Below, in pieces: positions 53,316 through 61,254 of a stretch of DNA of 64,000 nt. How positions within the stretch are numbered: position 1 is the stretch's first letter; each line of letters opens with the position of its first letter. The notes under the pieces are model-generated. The model searched no databases, had not been told where the DNA came from, and saw only the letters and a program-made list of their open reading frames with translations. The stretch is taken from assembly GCA_036389835.1 (NCBI GenBank), contig DASVWC010000098.1, positions 1-64,000 of the forward strand, read 5' to 3'. Made by a program: the position numbers and the translations under genes. The stretch is from AC-37 sp036389835 (GTDB lineage Bacteria > Actinomycetota > Thermoleophilia > Solirubrobacterales > Thermoleophilaceae).

Positions 53316-53711
53316 ATGACTCGACGCCCCACACTGCTGCTGCTCGCTCTCGCGATCGGCCTCCTGCTCGCACTCGCGGCGGCGGCCCCCGCGCAGGAGC
53401 AGCCCTCGGGCCCGACCGGCCCCTCGACGCCGGATGCGCAGCCGCAGCAGGACGACGACGACGAGGAGCTGGGCGAGGAGATCCCCGACGACGAGCGGGA
53501 CGACGAGGGCGAGGAGACCGACGAGCCCGGCGGCGGGACCGACGGCGCCGACCCGCCTCCGGCCCGGCGCGCCACCCCGGCCGAGCCGCGAGCGGCGCAG
53601 CTCCCGCGCACCGGCACCGACCCGCTTCCCCTGCTCGGCGCCGGCCTGCTGTCGCTCGGCGCCGGCCTGCTGCTCTGGGCCGCGATCCCGCCCGCGCCGC
53701 GACGCCCGTAA
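53316..53711 (+). CDS. Small surface protein with LPRTG sortase motif
   Basis: A 131-residue protein. Signal peptide about 1-26 ('LLALAIGLLLALAAAAPAQ'). A disordered, strongly acidic stretch (about 42-75; 'QQDDDDEELGEEIPDDE') is followed by a proline/alanine linker. LPRTG is at residues 96-100, then a hydrophobic helix ('LLGAGLLSLGAGLLLW') and a short tail ending 'PAPRRP'. This is the classical order of a sortase-processed cell-wall anchor signal. The protein has almost no folded domain, so it may serve as a wall-linked acidic spacer or binding partner. It begins 47 bases after the giant repeat protein. No sortase gene is in the window. Confidence 0.82.
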   Translation: MTRRPTLLLLALAIGLLLALAAAAPAQEQPSGPTGPSTPDAQPQQDDDDEELGEEIPDDERDDEGEETDEPGGGTDGADPPPARRATPAEPRAAQLPRTGTDPLPLLGAGLLSLGAGLLLWAAIPPAPRRP

Positions 53712-53714
53712 CCT
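53709..53714 (+). promoter_or_regulatory. Candidate -10 box TAACCT for the quinone oxidoreductase gene
   Basis: TAACCT overlaps the stop codon of the LPRTG gene and ends eight bases before the ATG at 53723. No ribosome site is present. Confidence 0.4.
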
Positions 53715-53722
53715 CGCGCGCC

Positions 53723-54691
53723 ATGCGCGCGATCCAGATCAGCGAGTTCGGGGGGCCCGAGGTGCTCGAGCTCGTGGAGCTCGACGTGCCCGAAGCCGGT
53801 TCCGGCGAGGTCCTGATCGAGGTCGCGCGCGCCGGCGTCAACTTCGCCGACACCCACCAGCGCGAGAACGCGTACGTGAGGAAGTTCGGCCTGCCGCTGG
53901 TTCCCGGCAACGAGGTGGTGGGGACCGTCGTGGGCGGCGCGCTCCCGGAGGGGACGCGCGTGGTGGCGATGACGGGCGGCGCGGGCGCCTACGCGGAGTA
54001 CGCCGTCGCGCCGGCGCAGAGCACGTTCCCGCTGCCCGAGGGGGTGGACGACGGGGCGGCGCTGGCGCTGCTGATCCAGGGCCTGACCGCCTGGCACCTG
54101 CACCGCACCTGCGCGCGGCTGTCCGAGGGCGAGAGCGTGGTCGTGCACTCGGCGGCGGGCGGGGTCGGCAGCCTCACCACCCAGCTCGCCAAGCCGATGG
54201 GGGCGGGGCGCGTGATCGCCACGGCCGGGTCGGAGGAGCGCCGCGCGAAGGCGCTCGAGCTCGGCGCCGACGTCGCCGTCGACCCCGACACCGAGGACCT
54301 GACCGCCGCCCTGATCGAGGCCAACGAGGGCCGCAGGCTCGACGTGGTGCTCGAGACCTCCGGCGGCCGCGTCTTCGAGCAGAGCTTCAAGGCGCTCGCC
54401 CCGTTCGGCCGGATCGTGGTCTACGGGATCTCGAGCAGGGAGCAGAACGAGGTGCGCACGGGCCGCCTGCTGCGCGGCAGCCGCAGCGTGATCGGCTTCT
54501 GGCTGATGCACTGCCTCGAGCGCCCGGAGATGCTCCGCGAGCCGCTCGCCGACCTCTTCGAGCGCGCCGCGCGGGGCGAGCTGACGGCCGTGGTGGGCGA
54601 CACCTATCCGCTCTCGGAGGTGCGCCGCGCGCACGAGGACCTGACCGGCCGGCGGACGACCGGGAAGCTGCTCCTGGACCCGTCCGCCTAA
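53723..54691 (+). CDS. Zinc-independent quinone oxidoreductase (medium-chain dehydrogenase family)
   Basis: A 322-residue MDR-family enzyme. The catalytic domain 'MRAIQISEFGGPEVLELVEL' and 'GVNFADTHQRENAY' are typical of NADPH:quinone reductases. The NADPH-binding motif is 'VVHSAAGGVGSLTTQLAK'. The cysteine/histidine ligands of zinc alcohol dehydrogenases are absent. It should reduce quinones or enones with NADPH. It is followed nine bases later by the RNA helicase gene, but that gene has its own promoter-like box. Confidence 0.92.
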   Translation: MRAIQISEFGGPEVLELVELDVPEAGSGEVLIEVARAGVNFADTHQRENAYVRKFGLPLVPGNEVVGTVVGGALPEGTRVVAMTGGAGAYAEYAVAPAQSTFPLPEGVDDGAALALLIQGLTAWHLHRTCARLSEGESVVVHSAAGGVGSLTTQLAKPMGAGRVIATAGSEERRAKALELGADVAVDPDTEDLTAALIEANEGRRLDVVLETSGGRVFEQSFKALAPFGRIVVYGISSREQNEVRTGRLLRGSRSVIGFWLMHCLERPEMLREPLADLFERAARGELTAVVGDTYPLSEVRRAHEDLTGRRTTGKLLLDPSA

Positions 54692-54694
54692 CCT
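54689..54694 (+). promoter_or_regulatory. Candidate -10 box TAACCT for the helicase gene
   Basis: TAACCT overlaps the stop codon of the quinone oxidoreductase gene and ends six bases before the GTG at 54701. Confidence 0.35.
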
Positions 54695-54700
54695 CTTCGT

Positions 54701-56239
54701 GTGACGACCTTCAATGAGCTCCGGCTCTCGCAGCCCCTGCTCGACGCTCTGAGCCACCTCGGCTACGAGACGCCGACGCCGATTCAGGAGCAGGCGATCC
54801 CCGAGCTGCTCGCCGGCCACGACGTGATCGGGCAGGCCCAGACCGGGACCGGCAAGACCGCCGCGTTCGGCCTGCCGCTGCTCGAGTACGTCGACCCCGA
54901 GCTCCCCGAGGTGCAGGCGATCGTGCTCACGCCGACGCGCGAGCTGTGCATCCAGGTGACCCAGGCGCTGCGCGCGTACGGGGAGAAGAAGGGGGTCGAG
55001 GTGGTCGCCGTGTTCGGCGGCGCGCCGATCCGCGACCAGGCGTCGTTCCTAAAGCAGGGCGCGCAGGTCGTGGTCGGGACCGTGGGCCGGGTGATGGACA
55101 TGATCAACCGCCACTACCTCTTCCTCACCGAGGCCCGCTACGTGGTCCTCGACGAGGCGGACGAGATGCTCGACCTCGGCTTCCTCGAGGACGTGGAGAC
55201 GATCCTCGGCCGCTGCCCGAGCGGCCGCCAGACCGCGCTGTTCAGCGCCACGATGCCGCCGGCGATCAAGAAGCTCGCGGAGAAGCGGATGTTCGACCCG
55301 GTCACGATCAAGGTGCGCGCGGCGCAGCTCACGATCGACACCGTCGACCAGTTCTACGTCGAGGCCTCCGACAAGGACAAGCCCGACGCGCTCGCGCGCG
55401 TGCTCAAGGCCGAGCGCCCGGACCAGGCGATCATCTTCGTGCGCACCAAGATCGGCGCCGACCGGCTCGCGCGGCGCCTGGGCGACAAGGGCGTGCGCGT
55501 GAAGGCGCTGCACGGCGACATGTCGCAGGGCCAGCGCGACGGCGTGATGATCGCGTTCAAGGGCGGGCGCGAGCGGCTGCTGGTGGCGACCGACGTAGCG
55601 GCGCGCGGGCTCGACATCAAGGGCGTCTCGCACGTCGTGAACTACGACGTGCCGAACTCGCCCGACGTCTACGTGCACAGGATCGGCCGCACCGGCCGCG
55701 TCGGTCGCTCGGGCCGGGCGATCACGCTGATCACCCCCAAGCAGCGCAGCGACCTCGACGCGATCGAGCGCCACGCGAACACCGAGATCGAGGAGTGGTC
55801 GGAGGACGAGGCGCGCCGCGCGGCGGCGGCTCCGGCCCCGGCCGTGAAGGAGATCGACCGCGACCCGGGCGAGCCCAAGGCCGATCCCGAGCCCGAGGCC
55901 GTCTCCGCTCCCCGGGCGGATCCGAACGGCGACAAGCCGCGCCGGGAGCGGGAGACGCGCCGCCCGCGCCACACCAAGCCGCGCAAGGACACGAGCGGCA
56001 CCCCGCGCACCAAGCTGCTGGTGAGCGCCGGCCGCGCGCACGGGCTCGAGCCGGCCGATCTGATCGGCGCGATCGTCGACAACTCACGGCTCGACGGCGA
56101 GGACGTGACCGGCGTCCGCGTGCTCGAGCGCTTCAGCTTCGCCGAGGTCCCGTCCGAGCGGGCCGAGGAGGTCGTCCGCAAGGTGGGCGGCAGCCGCGTG
56201 CGGGGAACCGAGCTTCGAATGGAGGTAACGAGGACTTGA
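54701..56239 (+). CDS. DEAD-box ATP-dependent RNA helicase
   Basis: A 512-residue helicase. Q motif 'YETPTPIQEQAIP', Walker A 'AQTGTGKT', 'TPTRELCIQV', the DEAD box in 'VVLDEADEMLDLGF', 'FSATMP', and in the second domain 'IIFVRTKIGADRLARRL', 'ATDVAARGLDI' and 'HRIGRTGRVGRSG' are all present. A charged linker (about 370-430) leads to a C-terminal DbpA-type RNA-binding domain (about 430-512), as in ribosome-assembly and cold-adaptation helicases of the DeaD/CshA type. It starts with GTG. Its stop overlaps the start of a cyclophilin gene (TTGA). Confidence 0.95.
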   Translation: MTTFNELRLSQPLLDALSHLGYETPTPIQEQAIPELLAGHDVIGQAQTGTGKTAAFGLPLLEYVDPELPEVQAIVLTPTRELCIQVTQALRAYGEKKGVEVVAVFGGAPIRDQASFLKQGAQVVVGTVGRVMDMINRHYLFLTEARYVVLDEADEMLDLGFLEDVETILGRCPSGRQTALFSATMPPAIKKLAEKRMFDPVTIKVRAAQLTIDTVDQFYVEASDKDKPDALARVLKAERPDQAIIFVRTKIGADRLARRLGDKGVRVKALHGDMSQGQRDGVMIAFKGGRERLLVATDVAARGLDIKGVSHVVNYDVPNSPDVYVHRIGRTGRVGRSGRAITLITPKQRSDLDAIERHANTEIEEWSEDEARRAAAAPAPAVKEIDRDPGEPKADPEPEAVSAPRADPNGDKPRRERETRRPRHTKPRKDTSGTPRTKLLVSAGRAHGLEPADLIGAIVDNSRLDGEDVTGVRVLERFSFAEVPSERAEEVVRKVGGSRVRGTELRMEVTRT

Positions 56240-56694
56240 GCCAGGCCACGCTGCACACGAACCACGGCGCGATCGAGATCGAGCTGTTCGACGACGACGC
56301 GCCGAAGACGGTCGAGAACTTCAAGAAGCTCGCCGGCGACGGCTTCTACGACGGGCTGATCTTCCACCGCGTGATCAAGGACTTCATGATCCAGGGCGGC
56401 GACCCGCAGGGCACCGGCACCGGCGGCCCCGGCTACACGTTCGAGGACGAGATCAACGACCACAAGATCGTCCGCGGCGCGCTCGCGATGGCCAACGCCG
56501 GCCCGAACACCAACGGCAGCCAGTTCTTCATCGTGACCACCGACGCCGCCCCGTGGCTCGACGGCAAGCACACGGTCTTCGGCCAGGTCACCTCCGGCAT
56601 GGAGGCGGTCGACGCGATCGAGGGCACGCCGACCGGCGCGCGCGACAGGCCGGTGGACGACGCCGTGATCGAGCGCGTGGAGCTCGTCACATAA
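56236..56694 (+). CDS. Cyclophilin-type peptidyl-prolyl cis-trans isomerase
   Basis: A 152-residue cytoplasmic cyclophilin without a signal peptide. The active-site Arg is in 'FHRVIKDFMIQGGDP', with 'GRxAMANAGPNTNGSQFFI'-type residues read here as 'GALAMANAGPNTNGSQFF', and 'WLDGKHTVFGQV' following. It speeds proline isomerisation during protein folding. The start is a TTG that overlaps the helicase stop codon, with GGAGG about 10 bases before it. Its stop codon is the left edge of a perfect hairpin. Confidence 0.94.
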   Translation: MSQATLHTNHGAIEIELFDDDAPKTVENFKKLAGDGFYDGLIFHRVIKDFMIQGGDPQGTGTGGPGYTFEDEINDHKIVRGALAMANAGPNTNGSQFFIVTTDAAPWLDGKHTVFGQVTSGMEAVDAIEGTPTGARDRPVDDAVIERVELVT

Positions 56695-56716
56695 AACTGG
56701 CTGCCCAGCCAGTTTT
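56693..56716. terminator. Perfect 10-base inverted repeat: terminator and/or operator
   Basis: AAAACTGGCT (56693-56702) and AGCCAGTTTT (56707-56716) pair exactly around GCCC. The stem ends in TTTT, so it can act as a Rho-independent terminator after the cyclophilin gene (and on the other strand too). It also covers the expected -35 region of the aldehyde dehydrogenase promoter (TAGACT at 56721), where a TetR-like repressor could bind. Both roles are possible. Confidence 0.75.
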
Positions 56717-56720
56717 CCCG

Positions 56721-56726
56721 TAGACT
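56721..56726 (+). promoter_or_regulatory. Candidate -10 box TAGACT for the aldehyde dehydrogenase gene
   Basis: TAGACT follows the palindrome by four bases. The 41-base leader to the ATG at 56768 contains a GAGGAG ribosome site. A -35 at 17 bases spacing would fall inside the palindrome. Confidence 0.45.
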
Positions 56727-56767
56727 CGTCGGTCACCGCCGAAGCGCCAAGACCACGAGGAGAGTTG

Positions 56768-58321
56768 ATGGCTGTCGAGACGCAGGTCAGCGAGGCAACG
56801 CAGAACGGGCACGGGAACGGCAGGACGTTCGCCGTCGAGAACCCGGCGACCGGAGAGACGATCGCCCACCTGCCCGACCTCGACGCGGGCCAGGTCAAGG
56901 CGCTCGTCGACCGCGCCCGCGCCGCTCAGCCGGACTGGGCCGCCCGGAGCTTCGACGAGCGCGCGCGCTACATGTTCCGCTTCCGCAAGTGGATCGTGGA
57001 CAACCGCGAGCGCGTGGCGCGGACGGTCATGGACGAGACCGGCAAGACGCGCGAGGACGCGTTCATCGCCGACGTGTTCACGACCGCCGACGCGCTGGGC
57101 TTCTGGGCCAAGAAGGCCTCCGTCTACCTCGCCGACGAGCGCGTGCGCTCGACCAACCCGTTCGTGCTCGGCAAGAAGGTCGTGGTGCGCTACCGGCCGT
57201 TCGGCGTTGCCGGCGTGATCGGCCCGTGGAACTACCCGATCGCCAACTGCTTCGGCGACGCGATCCCCGCGCTCATGGCCGGCTGCACGGTGGTGATGAA
57301 GCCGAGCGAGGTCACGCCGCTGTCCTCGCTGCTCGTGGAGGAGGGGCTGCGCGAGATCGGACTGCCCGAGGACGTTTGCCTCACGGCCACCGGCACCGGG
57401 GAGACCGGCGCCGCGCTCGTGGACGAGTCCGACGTGGTGATGTTCACGGGCTCCACGCGGACCGGCAAGAAGGTCGCCGCCCGGGCCGTCGAGTCGCTCA
57501 CGCCGTTCTCGCTCGAGATGGGCGGCAAGGACCCGATGATCGTGCTGCGCGACGCGGACGTCGACCGCGCCGCCAACGAGGCCGTCTACTGGGGCATGGC
57601 CAACGGCGGCCAGATCTGCCAGTCGGTCGAGCGCGTGTACGTGGAGGAGCCGGTCTACGACGAGTTCGTGGAGAAGGTCGTCGCCCAGGTGAAGGAGCTC
57701 AAGCAGGGCCGCTCCGACGGGCCGGGCTCGGCCGAGATCGGGGCGATCACGTTCGCCCCGCAGCAGGAGATCATCGAGCGCCACATCAAGGACGCGGTCG
57801 ACAAGGGCGCGGAGATCCGCATCGGCGGGAAGGCCGCGGACATGGGCGCCGGCCGCTGGTTCGAGCCGACCGTCCTCACCAACGTGGACCACACGATGGA
57901 GTGCATGACCGAGGAGACGTTCGGGCCGACCCTGCCGATCATGAAGGTCAGGGACGAGCACGAGGCGCTCGAGAAGGCGAACGACTCCCGCTACGGGCTG
58001 AACTCGAGCGTCTACACGCGCGACGTGGAGAAGGGCGAGCGGATCGCGCGCCAGCTCAAGGCCGGGAGCGCGTGCGTGAACGACACGGTCGTGAACTACG
58101 CGGCCGCCGAGGCGCCGTTCGGCGGCACCGGCGAGTCCGGGATGGGCGTTCGACACGGGGCGCAGGGCATCCGCAAGTACTGCGGCGTGCAGACCGTGCT
58201 CGTCACGCGCCGGGCGCTCAAGCGCGAGGCGTACATGTTCCCCTACAGCCCGACGAAGTCGAAGCTCGTGGAGCGCATGTCCGTCGCGATCTACGGCCGG
58301 ATCCCGAAGAAGTACCGCTGA
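56768..58321 (+). CDS. Aldehyde dehydrogenase
   Basis: A 517-residue NAD(P)-dependent aldehyde dehydrogenase. The catalytic Cys is C284 in 'NGGQICQSVERV' and the general base Glu is E250 in 'SLEMGGKDP'. 'IGPWNYPIANCFGDAIPALM' is the coenzyme-binding region, and 'FTGSTRTGKKVAARA' contains the glycine pair. The C-terminal tail ('FPYSPTKSKLVERMSVAIYG') resembles the extension in mycobacterial succinate-semialdehyde dehydrogenase (GabD2) and in some long-chain aldehyde dehydrogenases. A succinate-semialdehyde or fatty-aldehyde substrate is plausible, not proven. The OsmC gene downstream overlaps by one base (TGATG). Confidence 0.94.
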   Translation: MAVETQVSEATQNGHGNGRTFAVENPATGETIAHLPDLDAGQVKALVDRARAAQPDWAARSFDERARYMFRFRKWIVDNRERVARTVMDETGKTREDAFIADVFTTADALGFWAKKASVYLADERVRSTNPFVLGKKVVVRYRPFGVAGVIGPWNYPIANCFGDAIPALMAGCTVVMKPSEVTPLSSLLVEEGLREIGLPEDVCLTATGTGETGAALVDESDVVMFTGSTRTGKKVAARAVESLTPFSLEMGGKDPMIVLRDADVDRAANEAVYWGMANGGQICQSVERVYVEEPVYDEFVEKVVAQVKELKQGRSDGPGSAEIGAITFAPQQEIIERHIKDAVDKGAEIRIGGKAADMGAGRWFEPTVLTNVDHTMECMTEETFGPTLPIMKVRDEHEALEKANDSRYGLNSSVYTRDVEKGERIARQLKAGSACVNDTVVNYAAAEAPFGGTGESGMGVRHGAQGIRKYCGVQTVLVTRRALKREAYMFPYSPTKSKLVERMSVAIYGRIPKKYR

Positions 58322-58758
58322 TGGCCACGCGCAGGGCGGAGGCCACCTGGGAGGGCAGCCTCGCCGACGGGTCGGGCCGCGCCGACCTCGAGAGCGGCGT
58401 GGCCACCGGCATGGACGTGAACTGGCGGGCCCGCACCGAGGGCGGCGCGGAGACGAGCCCGGAGGAGCTGCTGGCCGCCGCGCACGCGGCGTGCTTCTCG
58501 ATGGCTCTCTCGCACACGCTGAGCGAGGGCGGGAACCCGCCGCAGAAGCTGTCGGTCTCGGCGGCCGTCGAGTTCGGACCGACCGAGGGCGGCTTCGAGG
58601 TGAAGAGCTCGCGGCTCAAGGTCCGCGGGACCGTGCCGGGCGTGGACGACGACGCGTTCCAGGAGGCCGCGCGCGGCGCCGCGGAGGGCTGCCCGATCTC
58701 GGGGGCGCTCAAGGGCAACGTGGACATCTCGGTCGAGGCGGAGCTGGCGGCGGCCTAG
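58321..58758 (+). CDS. OsmC/Ohr-type peroxiredoxin
   Basis: A 145-residue OsmC-fold protein with the peroxidatic cysteine at C58 ('AHAACFSMAL') and the resolving cysteine at C124 ('EGCPISGAL'). It reduces organic hydroperoxides. It is translated right after the aldehyde dehydrogenase (stop and start share one base), suggesting joint handling of lipid-oxidation products: hydroperoxides by this protein, aldehydes by the dehydrogenase. Its stop shares one CTAG with the convergent SnoaL-like gene. Confidence 0.93.
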   Translation: MATRRAEATWEGSLADGSGRADLESGVATGMDVNWRARTEGGAETSPEELLAAAHAACFSMALSHTLSEGGNPPQKLSVSAAVEFGPTEGGFEVKSSRLKVRGTVPGVDDDAFQEAARGAAEGCPISGALKGNVDISVEAELAAA

Positions 58759-59141
58759 CCGCTCACGCGGGCCGCCGCCAGCGCCTCGGTCTGGTCGTTG
58801 AACCAGCGCAGGCTGGTCGCGCGGCCGTTCTCGACGGTCCAGACGTAGCCCATCTTCCAGCGGATCTCCGCGCCGCTGGCGCCGGTGCCGCTGGCGTCGC
58901 CGAGCATCACGACCTTGCCGCCGCCGGCATCGACGTAGCGCTCGGGCGCGACCTTGAAGTCCGCGTAGACGTCGAGCACGCCGAGCAGCGAATCCTTGCC
59001 GCGGCGGGTCCCGGTCTCGACCGCGTAGTCGGGGTTCACGTACTCGAAGTCGTCGGCTATCCATGCGCCGGCGGAGCGGCCCGCGAGCCACGCCTCGTGG
59101 ATCGCGCGGACGACTTCGACGCTCCCCGGCGGCGGGCTCAC
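58755..59141 (-). CDS. SnoaL/NTF2-like protein
   Basis: A 128-residue NTF2-fold protein. 'VEVVRAIHEAWLAGRSAGAW' starts the fold, 'DDFEYVNPDYAVETGTRRGK' and 'WKMGYVWTVENGRATSLRWF' form the cone. Such proteins isomerise or bind small ligands. It starts with a GTG that overlaps the stop of the PhaC-like hydrolase (GTGA), so the two are co-translated. The ligand is unknown. It is distinct from the SnoaL-like protein encoded at 7234. Confidence 0.85.
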   Translation of the reverse strand: MSPPPGSVEVVRAIHEAWLAGRSAGAWIADDFEYVNPDYAVETGTRRGKDSLLGVLDVYADFKVAPERYVDAGGGKVVMLGDASGTGASGAEIRWKMGYVWTVENGRATSLRWFNDQTEALAAARVSG

Positions 59142-60268
59142 GCCGCGACCGGCCGGCGCTCCCGCTCGGCCGCGCGGCGGTTCGCCGCCTCCACCACCGC
59201 CGGCGCCACGTCGTTCTCGGCGAGGAACTCGTCGAGAACGCGCCAGGTGGTCCCGCGGGCGCCGCGGCCGGTCAGCACGCCGAGGTGCCCGCCGGGGCAG
59301 GTCTCGACCCGCACCGACGGCGCCCCGGTGAGTAGCGGCTCGACCGCGAGCACCGCATCCGCGGGCGCGAGCACGTCGTTCCTGCCGGCCACGACCAGCA
59401 CGGGAACGTCCAGGCCGGCGACGTCGATGCATCGATCGCCGAGGTCGATCCGGCCGTCGGCGAGGTCGTTGATCCGGAAGAAGCGGTGATAGAGCTGGGC
59501 GAACGTGCGGCCGGGGTAGGCGAGCATGTGCGCCATGTACTCGTCGACCGCCTCCACGTGCGCGAGCAGCTCGCGGTCGCCGAGGTGGGTGAGCGTGAAC
59601 AGCGGCTTGGTGATGCGCTTGTCGAGCGCGGTCGCCTGGAAGCCGAGCGAGACCAGCGGCGCGGGCGCGCCGCCCAGCGCGCTGTAGAGGCTGGTCACGA
59701 GGCGGCCGCCGGTCAGCTCGGCGAGCCGGCGGATCGGGGCCATCGTGCGGACCTTCTCGAAGTCGAACGGGCTCGCCACCATCGCCAGCGACCGCACCGG
59801 CAGCTCGTTCCCGGCGGTAGCGAGGCCGGCCATGATCCCGCCGAGGCACCAGCCGACCACCTGCACGGGCAGCCCGTCGGAGTGCTCGCTGACCGCCGCC
59901 ACGGCGTTGGGGATCACGTCGTCGACCCAGTGCTCGATGCCGAGCTGGCGGTCGCTGAACGCGATCGGCCCGTAGTCGACGAGGTAGGTCGGATAGCCGA
60001 GCGCGAGGAGATGGGCGGCGAGGCTCGCGCCGCGCCAGAGGTCGAAGCAGGTCGCGGGGGCCGCGAGCGGCGGCACGAGCAGGACGGGTGCATGCCAGCG
60101 GCGCCGGCGCGTCGGCCGGTAGCGGTGCACCGTGCGCTGCGGCCCCTCGTCGATCACGTGCGTGGGGGTCGGGGTGCGGTCGGCGAGGCCGGGTCCGAGC
60201 GGCGACATGTCCCACACGTTCGCCGCCGCGTTCACGACGGAGTCGATCGACGGGACGAGCGGCGGCAT
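59138..60268 (-). CDS. PHA-synthase-like alpha/beta hydrolase with cysteine nucleophile
   Basis: A 376-residue alpha/beta hydrolase related to polyhydroxyalkanoate synthases (PhaC). The nucleophile elbow is 'VVGWCLGGIMAG', placing Cys141 where lipases have Ser and PhaC has Cys. Asp and His candidates are in 'VVAGRNDVLAP' and 'CPGGHLGVLTG'. 'LLVPPLAAPATCFDLWRGAS' and 'YPTYLVDYGPIAF' match the PhaC core. At 376 residues it fits the shorter class III/IV-like or PhaC-like group, but no PhaE/PhaR partner, phasin or PhaA/B is nearby. Storage-polymer synthesis is therefore uncertain. ATG at 60268 leaves 22 bases to the divergent transporter gene; 60292 is an alternative start. Confidence 0.8.
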   Translation of the reverse strand: MPPLVPSIDSVVNAAANVWDMSPLGPGLADRTPTPTHVIDEGPQRTVHRYRPTRRRRWHAPVLLVPPLAAPATCFDLWRGASLAAHLLALGYPTYLVDYGPIAFSDRQLGIEHWVDDVIPNAVAAVSEHSDGLPVQVVGWCLGGIMAGLATAGNELPVRSLAMVASPFDFEKVRTMAPIRRLAELTGGRLVTSLYSALGGAPAPLVSLGFQATALDKRITKPLFTLTHLGDRELLAHVEAVDEYMAHMLAYPGRTFAQLYHRFFRINDLADGRIDLGDRCIDVAGLDVPVLVVAGRNDVLAPADAVLAVEPLLTGAPSVRVETCPGGHLGVLTGRGARGTTWRVLDEFLAENDVAPAVVEAANRRAAERERRPVAA

Positions 60269-60290
60269 CGCGGTTGCCAGGATAAGACGC

Positions 60291-61247
60291 ATGGCGGCAA
60301 TAGCCCTCGGTTTCGCATCGGCGGTCGTGTGGGGAGCGGCGGACTTCCTCGGCGGCGTGAAGAGCAGGCAGCTCCAGCTGCTCACGGTCCTGCTGGTCTC
60401 GCAGGCGGCCGGGCTCGTCGCGGTGCTGGCCTGGGCCGCGGCGCGCGGGGAGGGGCCGCCGGCGGAGGTCGTGCCGTGGGCGCTGGCGAACGCGGTGTCG
60501 GGCACGGTCGGCCTGGCCGCGTTCTACCGCGCGCTCGCGGTGGGTGCCATGGGAGTGGTGGCGCCGATCTCGGCGAGCGCCGCGGTGATCCCGGTCGTGG
60601 TCGGCGTGGCCGGCGGCGAGCGCCCGGGCGCCGTGCAGCTCGCGGGCATCGTGGTGGCGATCGCCGGCGTGGCGGTCGCCTCCTACGAGCCGCCGGACGC
60701 GCCGCTCGCGGAGCCGGGCGCGGCGACCGCTACCGCAAACCGGGGAGGGTCTGACCCCGGCCGGAGGCCGCTTCCGGAGCGGGATTCCGGCGGATCGGCG
60801 GGTCCGCGCGGTCCCCGGACCCCGAGCGGTCCCCGGCGGTCCAGCGGAGCCGGGCTCGCCCTGGTCGCCGCGGCCGGGTTCGGCGTGTTCTTCGTCGGGC
60901 TCGACGAGGGCAGCAACCACGACCTGGTCTGGACGCTCGTGCTCGGCCGGACGCTGTCCACCGCGATCCTCGCCGTCGCGGCGCTCGCGATGCGGCCGAG
61001 CCTCAGGATGACCGGCCGCGACTCCAGCGCCGTCGTCGCCGTCGGCCTGCTCGACATGGGGGCGAACGCGCTGTTCGCCGCCGGCAGCACGCTCGGCCTC
61101 GTCAGCGTGGTGGCGGTGCTCGGCTCGCTCTACCCCGTCACGACCCTCGTGCTGGCCCGCTTCGTGCTCGGCGAGCGCCTGCACCGCATCCAGCGTGGCG
61201 GCGCGCTGGTCGCGCTGGTAGGCGTGGCGCTGATCAGCGCGGGATGA
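60291..61247 (+). CDS. EamA/DMT-family transporter
   Basis: A 318-residue membrane protein with ten predicted helices in two EamA repeats (about 1-140 and 187-318), the drug/metabolite transporter layout used for export or uptake of amino acids, sugars or metabolites. The linker between the halves (about 144-185) is unusually long and rich in Gly, Pro, Ser and Arg ('ANRGGSDPGRRPLPERDSGG'). It is encoded by GC-rich, palindrome-containing DNA including GGGTCTGACCCC, which may be a later in-frame insertion. The substrate is unknown. Divergent from the PhaC-like gene. Confidence 0.9.
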   Translation: MAAIALGFASAVVWGAADFLGGVKSRQLQLLTVLLVSQAAGLVAVLAWAAARGEGPPAEVVPWALANAVSGTVGLAAFYRALAVGAMGVVAPISASAAVIPVVVGVAGGERPGAVQLAGIVVAIAGVAVASYEPPDAPLAEPGAATATANRGGSDPGRRPLPERDSGGSAGPRGPRTPSGPRRSSGAGLALVAAAGFGVFFVGLDEGSNHDLVWTLVLGRTLSTAILAVAALAMRPSLRMTGRDSSAVVAVGLLDMGANALFAAGSTLGLVSVVAVLGSLYPVTTLVLARFVLGERLHRIQRGGALVALVGVALISAG

Positions 61248-61254
61248 TCCGGGG

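Noticed and set aside
47734..53910. A 2,058-codon open frame on the minus strand opposite the giant repeat gene (and a similar one at 42814-47373)
   Set aside because: These are GC-driven shadows of the repeat gene: the composition is Ala/Arg/Val/Gly without domains, while the plus frame has clear signal peptide, repeats and motifs.
60291..61247. Frameshift or pseudogene in the EamA transporter because of the odd central linker
   Set aside because: The frame stays open and the second EamA half continues normally after the linker.
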